DNA from: Bartonella grahamii subsp. shimonis
GTDB taxonomy: Bacteria; Pseudomonadota; Alphaproteobacteria; Rhizobiales; Rhizobiaceae
Direction: 5' to 3'
Assembly (NCBI RefSeq): GCF_036327415.1
Contig: NZ_CP123961.1
Span: forward strand, 1,612,001-1,676,000
DNA: 64,000 nucleotides
The position numbers and the translations under genes are program-made. The notes under the pieces are model-generated. The model was not told the DNA's origin, ran no database searches, and worked only from the letters and a program-made list of their open reading frames with translations. Of this stretch, positions 9,932 through 20,449 are shown one piece after another; position 1 is the first letter of the stretch, and the number at the start of each line of letters is the position of its first letter.

Positions 9932-11226
9932 TATCTAACCACTGATCCCTATCTTTAATTGAAAAATCGTTTAAATGATGTGCCTATCAACACAAAGAAT
10001 AAAGAATACTGATATCATCAGGATAAAGTATCCCCCTGCTCTCCTTACTGTATTTTTTTCTAATAGAATTATCCCCGCTTGTTCAATCAAAATTCCTAAA
10101 AATACAAATATTTATTTTCTTCAAAGATTCCATAACCTTTATAAAAAATCTAATTCAGAATGAAAATCTGCAAAACTGATAAATGCAAGTTGCCATAAAA
10201 AATTGCCTTACTCTATCAACAAAGGACAGAAAAAATCTCTCAAAAAAACAATCAATAATAAACTAAAGAATATTGAAAACTTGGTAAGAAAACACAAAAA
10301 TATCTCTTCTACATTAATAAGTATTGAGCAAAAAACATTCTTTCATATGATATGTCAAAGAGAATAGATAAAATAAAGCAGATCGCTAGATAATATCACA
10401 TTCCTTCCCACCGTTCCATAGCTTGAACTATAAATCTTTAATGCAAAAATCTTAACGCACTCATATATCAAAATAGAACCTTACATTAAAGTAAAAAACA
10501 AGATTTAATATGTGCACACTATAATTCTAAAATATTATAAATATGGAGAATAAATTTGCAAAATTCGAATATTTTACCTCAACCTATTGCCGCCCCTTTG
10601 AAAAACTAGCGAATTGAAATGACAAAAACATCAATCTTCCCTTTATTCACGCTAATTCATTTTCAAATAAAGAATCTTCTCAATAAGTAAAAGCACAAAT
10701 GAAGGATTTTTAATTTTAAATTTCTTGCGGACATGTAAAAGTAAAGATAAGAAAATTATTTTTAATATATTCTGTAAAAATTGCTTTAATATTTTCATTT
10801 TTATCATACAGAATCTCTTTATATTCCGTTAAAATGAAAGTAATCTATGACTTACGCCTCAAAAAAGTTTTGTATGATTGGTATTATTTCTGAATTTGGT
10901 AATAAATATTGGATTTATACTTTATAAACTATACAGTTTTTGCTTTATGATAAGCTCAAATGAGGAATCTTTTGTATAAAGGCTCTTTCAAGCAAGTAAA
11001 TAATATTCTCATATACAAGCAAAGGTAACAAACGATAAAATATGCAAAAAATAAATACATTTAAAATACTGTTTTGATCATTTTTGCCTACTACTCAAAC
11101 TGAAAAGAAACAATCCAAACAGGGATTGCTCAAAAATTATTCAATAAAACACACTTTTTTCAAAAAAAATGACACAGAGGGCTTGCGAAGTAAAAAGATC
11201 CTCTCTATAAGCCTCATCATTGGTTT
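9932..11226. other. Long AT-rich gap between hom and tRNA-Glu
   Basis: I see no supportable gene. Short open frames exist (for example 9975-10163, plus strand) but have no ribosome site, family motif or neighbour support. The upstream region of hom lies at its left end. The remaining sequence looks like decayed former coding DNA. Confidence 0.6.
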
Positions 11227-11301
11227 GCGCCCATCGTCTAGCGGTTAGGACATCGCCCTTTCACGGCGGAAACAGGGGTTCGATTCCCCTTGGGCGTACC
11301 A
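11227..11301 (+). tRNA. tRNA-Glu, anticodon TTC
   Basis: The full cloverleaf can be drawn. Acceptor arms are GCGCCCA (11227-11233) and TGGGCGT, followed by A73 and an encoded CCA ending at 11301. The anticodon loop CTTTCAC has TTC at 11260-11262. The T-arm is CAGGGGTTCGATTCCCCTT. It reads GAA/GAG. It stands alone in a long non-coding region. Confidence 0.97.
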
Positions 11302-12089
11302 TCATTCGTTTTCTATGTGTAATATATTCATTTTATTTATATTTTTGAAAATGAGGAATGCATAAATAAAAACGAGGGAATAAAATTCTAAAAGGAATCT
11401 CTTCGTAAAAAGGGTACAAGAATCATTAGGCGATTAATTTCTTTGTTGCATTTCAAGGATAGTTTTTACTGCGCGCAGTTAATAACAATAAAAATCGATA
11501 AAATATAAAAATTAGAGAGTTCTAGCTCGCGATACGGTAAATTTATAAGCCATATTCCTGCATATGCTGTTAATTTTTAAATTAAAACCAGCCGCATCAT
11601 TTATACGTTTTGTCCAACCTTCAAAGTTGAAATTTACCCCAAAACGCATTTTATATGAAGCATTTCTAATTACAGCACCTTTGTATCACATTAAGCTTTT
11701 CTATAAATAAACAGACCGTAATCGTAGAATTGAAATGGCGATATAAAAATAGATTCTTATTCACCAAACACAACAAATCAAGAAACTATAATTTAGAATA
11801 CGATCAACTTATTAAATGGAATCTCTGATAATAAAAATGCGTACTTCTCGTTCCCCAGTGATCTAACTACCTTATTTATTAAACAGATTTTTCATCAATC
11901 ATAGAATAATTATAAATTTGCAAACACATCATTTCTTTTCAAAAATTAAACTCTCCAACAAAATTTTACATTCTATTGATAATATATTCTAAAAGCTCAT
12001 ATTTGAATGCTTTTTCCCTTGTTTTTACTTTTCATTATAAACTTGAAAGTGCTATAAAGTAGTATCGCTTAAAAGAAAAAGGACTTCTT
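11302..12089. other. Gap between tRNA-Glu and icd, with a short gene remnant
   Basis: On the minus strand 11512-11685 is open for 57 codons and reads like protein (includes SYKMRFGVNFNFEGWTKRIN), but it has no start codon or ribosome site and a stop lies just upstream. It may be the tail of a lost gene; I do not recognise the family. A weak ribosome site (AAAAGGAC) precedes icd at the right end. Nothing else is supportable. Confidence 0.4.
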
Positions 12090-13304
12090 ATGGTAAAGAT
12101 CAAAGTAGAAAATCCCGTTGTTGAACTTGATGGGGATGAGATGACCCGTATAATCTGGAAATATATCAAAGATAAATTAATCCATCCCTATCTCGATATT
12201 GATCTCAAATATTATGATCTTTCCGTCGAAAATCGTGATGCAACCAATGATCAGGTAACGATCGATTCTGCCAATGCTATCAAAAAATATGGGGTTGGTA
12301 TAAAATGTGCAACCATTACACCTGATGAGGCACGCGTTAAAGAGTTTAACCTAAAAAAAATGTGGAAATCACCTAATGGTACAATCCGCAATATTTTAGG
12401 AGGAGTCATTTTTCGTGAACCCATTATCTGTAAAAACGTCCCCCGCCTTGTTCCGAACTGGACAAAGCCGATTATTATCGGACGTCACGCTTTTGGTGAT
12501 CAGTACAAAGCAACAGATTTTAAATTTCCAGGAAAAGGAAAGCTCAGTATTAAATTTGTGGGTGATGACAATCAAGTTATTGAACATGATGTTTTTGATG
12601 CCCCAAGCGCAGGGGTTGCTATGGCTATGTATAACCTTGATGAGTCAATTCGTGATTTTGCCCGCGCATCCTTTAATTATGGGCTACAACGGAATGTTCC
12701 TGTTTATCTTTCAACAAAAAATACTATTCTAAAAACGTACGATGGTCGTTTTAAAGATATCTTTCAAGAAATATTCGATACGGAATTTAAAACTGAATTT
12801 GAAAACCGTAAATTATATTACGAACACCGTCTTATTGATGATATGGTTGCTTCTGCATTAAAGTGGTCAGGTGGATACGTATGGGCATGTAAAAACTATG
12901 ATGGTGATGTTCAATCTGATATTGTTGCCCAAGGCTTTGGTTCTCTTGGTCTCATGACTTCTGTTCTCATGACACCTGATGGTAAAGTTGTTGAAGCAGA
13001 GGCAGCACACGGCACCGTAACACGCCATTATCGTCAGCATCAAAAAAATGAAGAAACATCAACAAATTCTATTGCATCTATTTTTGCATGGACGCGTGGA
13101 TTAGCACACCGTGCTAAACTAGATAACAATGAGAAATTAAAAAGCTTTGCCACAACATTGGAAGAAGTTTGTATTAAAACCGTCGAAGAAGGTTTTATGA
13201 CTAAAGATCTCGCACTTTTGATTGGGCCTAAACAAAAATGGCTTTCTACAACAGGTTTCCTCGATAAAATTGATGAGAATCTCAAAAAAGCAATGGGCGA
13301 TTAG
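12090..13304 (+). CDS. icd: NADP-dependent isocitrate dehydrogenase
   Basis: This enzyme oxidatively decarboxylates isocitrate to 2-oxoglutarate in the TCA cycle. The 404-aa length and sequence match the dimeric NADP type shared by alphaproteobacteria and eukaryotes (subfamily II), not the E. coli type. Conserved stretches include [29 protein letters not shown] (substrate binding), IDDMVA with metal-binding aspartates, and [12 protein letters not shown] for the cofactor. It is a single gene closed by a hairpin at 13320-13351. Confidence 0.96.
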   Translation: MVKIKVENPVVELDGDEMTRIIWKYIKDKLIHPYLDIDLKYYDLSVENRDATNDQVTIDSANAIKKYGVGIKCATITPDEARVKEFNLKKMWKSPNGTIRNILGGVIFREPIICKNVPRLVPNWTKPIIIGRHAFGDQYKATDFKFPGKGKLSIKFVGDDNQVIEHDVFDAPSAGVAMAMYNLDESIRDFARASFNYGLQRNVPVYLSTKNTILKTYDGRFKDIFQEIFDTEFKTEFENRKLYYEHRLIDDMVASALKWSGGYVWACKNYDGDVQSDIVAQGFGSLGLMTSVLMTPDGKVVEAEAAHGTVTRHYRQHQKNEETSTNSIASIFAWTRGLAHRAKLDNNEKLKSFATTLEEVCIKTVEEGFMTKDLALLIGPKQKWLSTTGFLDKIDENLKKAMGD

Positions 13305-13319
13305 TTATTACTTAAATTA

Positions 13320-13351
13320 AAATTCAAAGCTCTAAACAGAGCTTTGAATTT
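13320..13351 (+). terminator. Stem-loop after icd
   Basis: AAATTCAAAGCTCT and AGAGCTTTGAATTT form a perfect 14-bp stem with a four-base loop (AAAC), starting 15 bases after the icd stop. The following bases are pyrimidine-rich (CTCTT). Confidence 0.75.
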
Positions 13352-13419
13352 CTCTTGGCAAATTCAAAGAAGTACCTTATAAATGAAAAAAGGATAAACT
13401 TTTAAAATAGCAAAAAACA

Positions 13420-14847
13420 GTGGAAAAACAAAGCTGGTCTGCGCTTTTATTGGGTAAAAATGGTCTCTGCTTTTTAACGTTTACAGGTGGTGTTGTATTA
13501 CACGCCACCAACGTTTATATTGTTATTACTATTTTACCCTCCCTTATGAATCATATTGGCAATGAAATATATTATTCTTGGGTGGCGACTGTCTTTATTA
13601 TAGCTTCACTCCTTGGTACTTCACTTGCAACCAAAATATTAGGGAAATTAGGTCCTCGCAACGCTTATGTTATCTCTGGGCTTACCTTTACTCTAGGCAC
13701 TTTCCTGTGCAGTATTTCTTCATCTATGCCATTATTTTTAATAGGACGCTTTATTCAAGGGCTTGGAAGTGGTTCTTTGTTATCCCTATCCTATTCCATG
13801 GTACGTATTATTTTCAGCCCATCTTTATGGTCACACGCATTAAGTGTTATCTCTGGAATGTGGGGAATATCAACCTTGTTAGGACCAGCGATCGGAGGAA
13901 TTTCTGTATACTATGGACTATGGAGAGCATCCTTTTGGATCATTGGCACATTAGCTATATTCTTCTTACTCATAGCCTTTAAAACTTTACCTAAAAAGAA
14001 TGAAAACTATGTTCCAACATCCCCCCTCCCTCTTCTCCAGCTTCTCACACTCACCTTATTAATTTTTATCATTTCTGTTGGAGGAGCTATGGACACAACA
14101 ATGACAAAAATTTGCGGATTAGTTATCGGACTTAGTCTTCTCTTTGTTCTAGCAAAAATCGAATCATCTAGCTTTCATCCTATGTTGCCACACAAATCCT
14201 TTTCTTTTTCTTCTGAAATTTTTCCTGTTTACGCATTAATACTCGTTATGACAACAGTCGTGTACAGTATAGAACTTTATTTACCACTTTTTCTTCAAGA
14301 ACTCCATGGACAAACTCCACTTATTGCCGGTTATATAGCAGCACTTATGAGCCTAGGGTGGACATGTGGAGCCCTCTTAAGTGCTGATATCGCCACAAAA
14401 AAAATTCGCAACATCATTGTATACTCCCCCCTATTAAAACTGTTAGGCATAGTAATTCTTTTATGGCTCATTCCAACAGAAATTTTTACACTTAAATATA
14501 TTTTTATTATTTGCTTAGCACTATTTTCTATTGGAATCAGTGCGGGCATAGCATGGCCACATTTGCTCACACGAATCTTACAATGTACAAATAATGAAGA
14601 TGCTCTACGTGCCAGTGAATCCCTTACCTCCGTACAACTATTTTCAGCTGCATTGAGTACAACTCTAGCCGGAGTTATCACCAATCTTGCCGGACTCTTT
14701 AATCCTGGAGGAACAATAGGAATGATCTTAGCAGCAAAAACTCTTCTTATAGTGCTCATGGGGCTTTTATTTTGTCTTGCTATTCCATTAGCTCTGCGCA
14801 TTTCTTACTGCATATTAAAAAACCCAACAGGACATTCCAATAATTAA
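13420..14847 (+). CDS. MFS transporter (multidrug-efflux-like)
   Basis: This 475-aa inner-membrane protein has many hydrophobic segments, probably 14, which fits the DHA2-type drug/proton antiporters. The motif GRFIQGLGSGSLLSLSYS resembles the conserved region of the N-terminal half, and LGPAIGG matches the antiporter motif C region in helix 5. The start is GTG 13420; an in-frame stop at 13408 leaves little choice. The ribosome site is weak. It lies tail-to-tail with another MFS gene. Substrate cannot be predicted. Confidence 0.8.
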   Translation: MEKQSWSALLLGKNGLCFLTFTGGVVLHATNVYIVITILPSLMNHIGNEIYYSWVATVFIIASLLGTSLATKILGKLGPRNAYVISGLTFTLGTFLCSISSSMPLFLIGRFIQGLGSGSLLSLSYSMVRIIFSPSLWSHALSVISGMWGISTLLGPAIGGISVYYGLWRASFWIIGTLAIFFLLIAFKTLPKKNENYVPTSPLPLLQLLTLTLLIFIISVGGAMDTTMTKICGLVIGLSLLFVLAKIESSSFHPMLPHKSFSFSSEIFPVYALILVMTTVVYSIELYLPLFLQELHGQTPLIAGYIAALMSLGWTCGALLSADIATKKIRNIIVYSPLLKLLGIVILLWLIPTEIFTLKYIFIICLALFSIGISAGIAWPHLLTRILQCTNNEDALRASESLTSVQLFSAALSTTLAGVITNLAGLFNPGGTIGMILAAKTLLIVLMGLLFCLAIPLALRISYCILKNPTGHSNN

Positions 14848-14888
14848 ATAAATATAAAAATTCTTTCTTTACTCAAAAAAGAAAAATA

Positions 14889-16088
14889 TTAAACATCCTT
14901 CTCCATATACCATGAGACGCAAAAAACCATTAATCCACACAAAGTTAGAACACTTCCTAAAATAGCTGTATATTCATAACTATAGCCCAATTTTAACACT
15001 AATGCTCCAGATTCTGCACCAAGAGCGTTAGCAACATTAAAAGCAGACTGCATTAATGCTCCTGCCAAAATCTGTCCCTGTAGTGCAACATCCATAATTT
15101 TTGTTTGTATAGAAGGCATAGCAGCAAAAGAAGTCCCAACAAAAAAGCATCCTATTGCTGCTGTTAACGGAGTATAGGATAAAAAGAAAAAAATAAAAAA
15201 AACAAATACGCTCCAAAGCATAGAAAAAAATATCATTGGCGAAATACCAATTTTAACAGCCAATTTAGGCCCCAAAAGATTTCCTACCACCATTCCCAAT
15301 CCAACTAACGGCATGATAAATGGTACCCACTCAAGTGAAACACCAGAAATATGCATTAATGTTGACTTGATATAAGTGAAAACAGAAAATAATCCTGATG
15401 CTCCTACCGAAACCATCAACAAAAGAATCCACACCTGCTTTTGCTTTAATGCACCCATTTCGTGCAAAGGATTCGTTTTTGGAAAACTTGAATCATAAGG
15501 AAAAAAATTCCAAATAAGAAAACAACATAATAAAGCAATCATACCCACAAGGACAAAAGCAATCTGCCAACCAATAAGTTGACCAATCCAAGTAGCACTA
15601 GGTGCTCCCAAAACGGTTGCAATTGTTAAGCCAAGCATAACATACCCAACAGCTTTAGAACGTTCTTTCATTTCTACCATTGAAGAGGCAACCATAGCCG
15701 CAAGTCCAAAATAGATTCCATGAGGAAGTCCACTGAGAAAGCGTAATATTACTAATATGCTAAAATCAGAAACAAAGGCACTCGCAATATTTGCTAAGGC
15801 ATAAAAAAACATCAATCCTATCAAAACAGTTTTGCGTGATACCTGAGCTGTTGCCACAGCTAAAAGAGGTGCTCCAATCACAACTCCTAATGCATAAGCA
15901 GAAATATATTGACCAGCGGTAGGAATATCAACATATGAACTTCGCGCCATCTCTGGCAGTAGCCCCATTGCAACAAACTCTGCAGTACCAATAGCAAAAC
16001 TCCCCACTGCAAGAGCTAAAATTATTAAACGCCGTATTCTCAAATCAATTCCCAATGCAAGAACCTTTTGTTTATAAGAATCCCTCAT
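14889..16088 (-). CDS. MFS transporter (AraJ/YdhP-like efflux family)
   Basis: This is a 12-helix MFS permease of the DHA1 type. The first helix carries AVGSFAIGTAEFVAMGLLP, typical of the AraJ/YdhP/sugar-efflux group, and the cytoplasmic loop has SRKTVLIG. The antiporter motif region LGAPSATWIGQLIGW is visible. I chose ATG 16088 (399 aa), which begins close to helix 1 and has AGAAG upstream. An in-frame ATG at 16136 would add 16 residues. Family members export sugars, arabinose analogues or drugs; the substrate here is unknown. Confidence 0.8.
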   Translation of the reverse strand: MRDSYKQKVLALGIDLRIRRLIILALAVGSFAIGTAEFVAMGLLPEMARSSYVDIPTAGQYISAYALGVVIGAPLLAVATAQVSRKTVLIGLMFFYALANIASAFVSDFSILVILRFLSGLPHGIYFGLAAMVASSMVEMKERSKAVGYVMLGLTIATVLGAPSATWIGQLIGWQIAFVLVGMIALLCCFLIWNFFPYDSSFPKTNPLHEMGALKQKQVWILLLMVSVGASGLFSVFTYIKSTLMHISGVSLEWVPFIMPLVGLGMVVGNLLGPKLAVKIGISPMIFFSMLWSVFVFFIFFFLSYTPLTAAIGCFFVGTSFAAMPSIQTKIMDVALQGQILAGALMQSAFNVANALGAESGALVLKLGYSYEYTAILGSVLTLCGLMVFCVSWYMEKDV

Positions 16089-16296
16089 ATCATCACTTCT
16101 GAATAGGAGCTTTAACTGTAGATATCTGTAATACATACAAAAAAATTCAAAACATTGTTATACGCATACCTAATAGTCCCTAATAAAGTTTTAGAAATAT
16201 TTTGATATATAAAGCATTTTATGGAATTTTAAGTGAGATTTTTTAACGGAAAAGCTTTGAAAACCTCAAGGTTATAGATGTATTTACCTATTTTTA

Positions 16297-16591
16297 TCAG
16301 ATCTGCCAGATAATAAGCTTCTCTCCTCTTTTCAACAGTTCCAATTTTACAGTGAAACCTTTATTTTGCAACGATATACTATACCCTATAAATAATTCTA
16401 AAATTTGTCGAATAATGCATTTCAAACAAGCAAACAACATCTCATCATTATCTTGATACAAAGATAAAACTTTTCCCAAAAGTATTGTTGCTTTATTTTT
16501 GTTACCTAAATGTAGATTTTCCAAATCAATAAGCTATAATTTTAACTTTACGCCATTCTTATAAATTATTATAGAGTCTTTTAGGCATCAT
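16297..16591 (-). pseudogene. Broken small gene with an intact ribosome site
   Basis: On the minus strand a strong ribosome site (GGAGGAG) precedes tandem ATG codons at 16591 and 16588, giving MMPKRLYNNL and then TAA. Another frame then stays open to 16297 for about 75 codons (LHLGNKNKATILLGKVLSLY and onward). The pattern of good initiation signals followed by stops and a frameshift suggests a recently inactivated gene of about 95 codons. I do not recognise the family. Confidence 0.4.
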
Positions 16592-17336
16592 TACTCCTCC
16601 CTCATCTAACAGAGGAATCACGTCAGATATCTAACTTATATCTGTAAATTAAAATATTCACGTAAATATATTATGATTATTTTCAGATAAATTCTATAAA
16701 CAGAGCAGAAAACAAATGTGATAAGTTTTATTTCAATGTATTTATCGATATTTTATAAATGCACTAATTATCGTGATTAATATTTAATTTTTTTACAACA
16801 TAATATCTATAGTTTTTTATTTTATATATTAATAACATTACATAAATATCTTGTAAATAATACTTATATTAAGATATAAAAATAATAAAAACCTAGAATA
16901 TAAAATTATAACATTTCAAATGTTGTAACCTTATTTTAGTTTTCTTTTAATTTTCTAAAAATTTATCTGTGCGGTTGTATATAACCCATTCTTTACCTTT
17001 AGTAATAAAAAACACAAAGTAGCACATAAAAATACAATTTTCATACTTCTTTAAGAGTTCGCTAACGCCTCATTAACATTGTTGCTTTAAACAGTCATCA
17101 GAAACAGAAATAAACTGTTTTTCTCCGGATCAGGTAGCGCGTACCGGAGTAACAGTTTCTGTTTTATATAGTAATTAGAAAAAGAATATGTGCCCTATAA
17201 AACCGCACTGTTATATCTTAGGATAGTGCAACTTTATAATTTTAGAAGGTGTTTCTAATTTCATATTTTTAGCTAACTTTGTAAGTGCAAGAATAAATTC
17301 AATAAAAAAATGAAGCGCTATATTACGATTAATATT
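16592..17336. other. AT-rich gap downstream of tgt
   Basis: No gene is supportable. A small inverted repeat, CAGATAT / ATATCTG, lies at 16624-16644, and a stronger stem-loop at 17112-17158 is listed separately. Most of 16650-16960 is nearly pure A/T. Confidence 0.5.
17112..17158. other. GC-rich stem-loop in an AT-rich gap (possible small RNA or terminator)
   Basis: AAACTGTT (17112-17119) pairs with AACAGTTT (17151-17158), and CTCCGG (17123-17128) pairs with CCGGAG (17144-17149), around a 15-base loop containing GTAGCGCG. The stem has a three-base bulge on one side and one base on the other. It is the only GC-rich patch in over 1 kb. It could be part of a small RNA or a transcription end for tgt; no strong T-run follows on either strand. 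Confidence 0.4.
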
Positions 17337-18455
17337 TTAGCGTCCTTGTGCCCATAGAGCACGCGTTTCAGCGCAAAAGTCAGCATAACAGCCTTCTTCA
17401 ATGGCATCACGAATTCCCTGCATCAGTTGTTGGTAATAAAAAAGATTATTCCAAGTCAACAACATACCCCCAAGAGATTCATCAGATTTGATCAAATGAT
17501 GCAAATAAGCACAACTATAATCATGTGCTGCTGGACAAAGTGACTGTGGATCAAGAGGATGTGGATCTTCTGCATAACGCGCATTACGCAAATTAATTCT
17601 ACCAAAGCGGGTAAAAGCTAAACCATGACGTCCTGCACGCGTCGGCATAACACAATCAAACATATCAACACCACGAGCAACACTTTGTAAAATATCATCA
17701 GGTGTCCCTACTCCCATAAGATAGCGTGGTTTATCCTCTGGTAAAATCGGACAAGTAGTATCCAATACCGCTGTCATAACACTCTGCGGCTCACCAACAG
17801 CAAGCCCCCCAATAGCATAACCTTTTAAGTCCATTTCTTTTAAAGCTTGAGCAGAACGTTCACGCAGTTTCATATTATCACCACCTTGAACAATCCCAAA
17901 CAATGCTTTATCTGGCTGATCTCCAAAAGCTGTTTTACAACGCTGCGCCCACCGCAATGAAAGTTCCATCGCTTCTTCCATTTCTTTTTCAGTTGCAGGT
18001 AATGCAATACATTGATCCAACTGCATCTGGATATCCGCACCAAGAAGTTCTTGAATTTCGATAGAACGCTCTGGACTCATTTCATAGTAAGCCCCATTAA
18101 TGTAAGAGCGAAAAATCACACCTTGTTCAGTAATTTTACGGATTCCCGCCAATGACATAACCTGAAAGCCTCCAGAATCGGTTAAAATAGGTCCGCTCCA
18201 GCGTGAAAATTCATGTAATCCTCCCAAACGCGCAACACGTTCAGCTCCTGGACGTAACATTAAATGATAAGTATTCCCCAAAATGATATCTGCACCAAGA
18301 TCACGTATTTGATCCATATACATAGCCTTAACAGTTCCTGCCGTCCCAACGGGCATAAATGCAGGTGTACGAACACATCCTCGCCCCGTTATAATTTCGC
18401 CTCGACGTGCATACCCATCTTGAGCAATTTTTCTATAATGAAATGTCTTTATCAT
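17337..18455 (-). CDS. tgt: tRNA-guanine transglycosylase
   Basis: Tgt swaps guanine 34 in GUN-anticodon tRNAs for the queuosine precursor preQ1 (or queuine). The 372-aa length is normal. The active-site region [12 protein letters not shown] holds Asp93, and GGLAVGEP and [12 protein letters not shown] (the nucleophile Asp) are intact. The zinc site is not: the family pattern CxCxxC before the YLHHL histidine region reads SLCPAA here, so only one of three Cys remains. This may be a lineage trait in alphaproteobacteria. queA, usually adjacent in this neighbourhood, is missing. Confidence 0.94.
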   Translation of the reverse strand: MIKTFHYRKIAQDGYARRGEIITGRGCVRTPAFMPVGTAGTVKAMYMDQIRDLGADIILGNTYHLMLRPGAERVARLGGLHEFSRWSGPILTDSGGFQVMSLAGIRKITEQGVIFRSYINGAYYEMSPERSIEIQELLGADIQMQLDQCIALPATEKEMEEAMELSLRWAQRCKTAFGDQPDKALFGIVQGGDNMKLRERSAQALKEMDLKGYAIGGLAVGEPQSVMTAVLDTTCPILPEDKPRYLMGVGTPDDILQSVARGVDMFDCVMPTRAGRHGLAFTRFGRINLRNARYAEDPHPLDPQSLCPAAHDYSCAYLHHLIKSDESLGGMLLTWNNLFYYQQLMQGIRDAIEEGCYADFCAETRALWAQGR

Positions 18456-19442
18456 AACTCCCGTCTTTTTGATTCCATCAATGCATATCTCTATAGAAAG
18501 AAAAAAATATCCCCCTTACGAGCATTGTCATAAGCTTTATGAATTAATTTTTGATTCGCTCAATATTGTAACCAGCATAAAAAATTAAACGAGATAAAAG
18601 AACATTTATTGTTACGAAATCACCATAATAAAAGTGATAATCTAGCTCCAGAAAAATAGTAAAATCCTTATAATATCATACCTCAAAATACCTACGTTTA
18701 ACGCACTAAAGCCTTAATAGAACTGCAAAATATATCACAATAATCTCATCTTCACATACTTCCATAAGCAGTAACTTCGTACGCATAGAAGAAAATTCTG
18801 AACGCATTGTACAGCTTACAATATCCTTTACTTTTACAGATAAAAATTTTTCATCTATTGGGCACGGCGGATCCTCACGCTTAATAAAAGCGCAAATGAG
18901 CATAATCATTTATCCACTCACAATATTGAGATAGCTCTTGGCACTTGAGATAATTCACAAAAGAAATTAACGTGTAAATAAAAACACTTAAAAAAACTAA
19001 AAATGCTTTTTTTAAAGATTCTCAAATACCAAAAGCTCTATCGTAACATTAGAGGCTGAAAAAGCGTATGATGTACCCGCTTGCCTCCTTCATAAGCTTT
19101 AAAGATGGTGCTGCATGATAGATTTTATACTATTTATAGCTTTAAAAACTATACACGCCATGAACGTCATCGTGGACGTGAATGTTGATATGTACTGAGA
19201 AATGCTTCTTAAAAAGATACGTAAATGTGCAACATAAATATATTCCGTTTTGAGCGTTCCTCTATTAAAAAACGAGAAAAATAAAAGCGTAAGGCTATGT
19301 ATAATCTTCATTATTTAAACGACATTGCTTTAGATACTTTTAAAAAAGTAAAACTGAATTAAAAAGGAAATGGCAAAACGAGCCATTTGTTTTACCTCTG
19401 CGCCTTTATATTCTTCTAAGATTAAACTGTCTTCTTGTTTTA
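18456..19442. other. Gap where queA is expected
   Basis: In related Rhizobiales the order is tgt-queA-ppi-ppi-coaD-gyrA. Here 1.46 kb lies between tgt and ppiB with no recognisable queA in any frame. A 67-codon minus frame at 18706-18909 is open but unsupported. The rest is a repeat copy (19083-19350) and, further right, an integrase remnant. Confidence 0.5.
19083..19350 (-). repeat. Diverged inverted repeat, copy 1 (partner 28641-28908)
   Basis: Read on the plus strand, this block matches the reverse complement of 28641-28908. Shared landmarks are CTCCTTCATAA, AATATATTCCGTTT, AGCGT and ATCTTCATTAT. Both copies are 268 bases. Each carries an open frame starting MKI and containing LTLLF or FTLLF (minus 19099-19311 here), but the two frames have diverged strongly, so a working gene is doubtful. 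The element is probably of mobile or phage origin. Confidence 0.6.
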
Positions 19443-19890
19443 AAGATTACACCAATGATATATATAACACTGGTTTTCCACCTTGCTAGGAAAACTGGAA
19501 CAGCTCGTAAGGCTCTTATCCGTCTTAATATGTATTTCAAATATGCTGCTGCATTAGGATTGGATATTGATTTACAAGCAGCAACAAAAGCACACGCTCT
19601 CTCAGAAAAGTAACATCATAAAACCATTAATAGACCGGCAATGGATTGAAGAGAAATGCCGAATTTTTTATAAAACACTTTGCCAAACAACAACTATAAC
19701 ATAACAGACTTTGCGTTTTCTTATTCTAACAGGTGTCTATATAAATCCTTTGCGTTATATTCTTCGAGAAGATTCAATTGAAGGAAATATATGGACAATT
19801 CTTAGCTCAAAATTATGAAAGCTAAGCGTAGTGCTACAAAAGAGTTTCGTGTGCCTTTATTGATCAGAAAAGAGTATTTTTTCTTAGAAA
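19443..19890 (+). pseudogene. Tyrosine recombinase (phage-type integrase) remnant
   Basis: Several frames together spell the middle of a phage integrase. First comes TGTARKALIRLNMYFKYAAA with LGLDIDLQAATKAHAL, broken by TAA at the next positions and by TGA within PAMD*REMPNF. A shift then gives FYKTLCQ and LRFLILTGVYINPLRYI, then EDSIEGNIWTI. Another shift gives MKAKRSATKEFRVPL. LILTG and EGxxWTI are typical of the catalytic domain start of P4-type integrases. The C-terminal H-R-Y part is gone. It lies between tgt and ppiB, beside the inverted-repeat copy. Confidence 0.82.
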
Positions 19891-19918
19891 CTTACAATTG
19901 AAATTAATATAATTTATA

Positions 19919-20431
19919 CTATTTTGCATCCGCAGCAATAACGGCTTTGGTAATTACATCTGGATCTGCAACAGGTTCACCACGTTTAATTTTATCAACA
20001 TTTTCCATACCTTCAACAACCTGTCCCCATATGGAATATTGACGATCAAGCCACGGAGCATCTGCAAAACAAATAAAAAACTGAGAATTAGCAGAATTTG
20101 GATTCTGGCTACGTGCCATAGAAACTGTACCACGCTTATGAGAAAGATTTGAAAACTCTGCTGTTAAATTTGGTTTTTCTGAACCACCCATACCTGCACG
20201 TGATAAATTGAATTTTTCACTATCCTTTTTTCCAAATTGCACATCTCCAGTTTGCGCCATAAAACCATCAATAACGCGATGGAAAATAACATTATCATAA
20301 GCACCTTCACGCACCAGTTCTTTAATACGTCCAACATGACAAGGCGCTAAATCAGCCAAAAGCTCAATAACAACTCTTCCCTTTGTTGTTTCAAGAATTA
20401 AAGTATTCTCTGGATTTTTATTCTCAGCCAT
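19919..20431 (-). CDS. ppiB: Cytoplasmic cyclophilin-type peptidyl-prolyl isomerase
   Basis: This cyclophilin catalyses cis-trans isomerisation of X-Pro bonds. The 170-aa protein has no signal peptide and shows the cyclophilin core: VIFHRVIDGFMAQTGD, KRGTVSMARSQNPNSANSQF, FFICFADAPWLDRQYSIWG. The catalytic Arg lies in FHRV. A good ribosome site (AAAGGAG) precedes the ATG. It is the last gene of the leftward run gyrA-coaD-ppiA-ppiB and is a close paralog of its neighbour, which is probably exported. Confidence 0.93.
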   Translation of the reverse strand: MAENKNPENTLILETTKGRVVIELLADLAPCHVGRIKELVREGAYDNVIFHRVIDGFMAQTGDVQFGKKDSEKFNLSRAGMGGSEKPNLTAEFSNLSHKRGTVSMARSQNPNSANSQFFICFADAPWLDRQYSIWGQVVEGMENVDKIKRGEPVADPDVITKAVIAADAK

Positions 20432-20449
20432 ATGGAAAGCTCCTTTGAT

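Noticed and set aside
9975..10163. 62-codon plus-strand frame after hom
   Set aside because: No ribosome site, no family features, low-complexity AT-driven composition.
18706..18909. 67-codon minus-strand frame between tgt and the integrase remnant
   Set aside because: Looks partly protein-like but has no recognisable family and no clear start signals; not queA.
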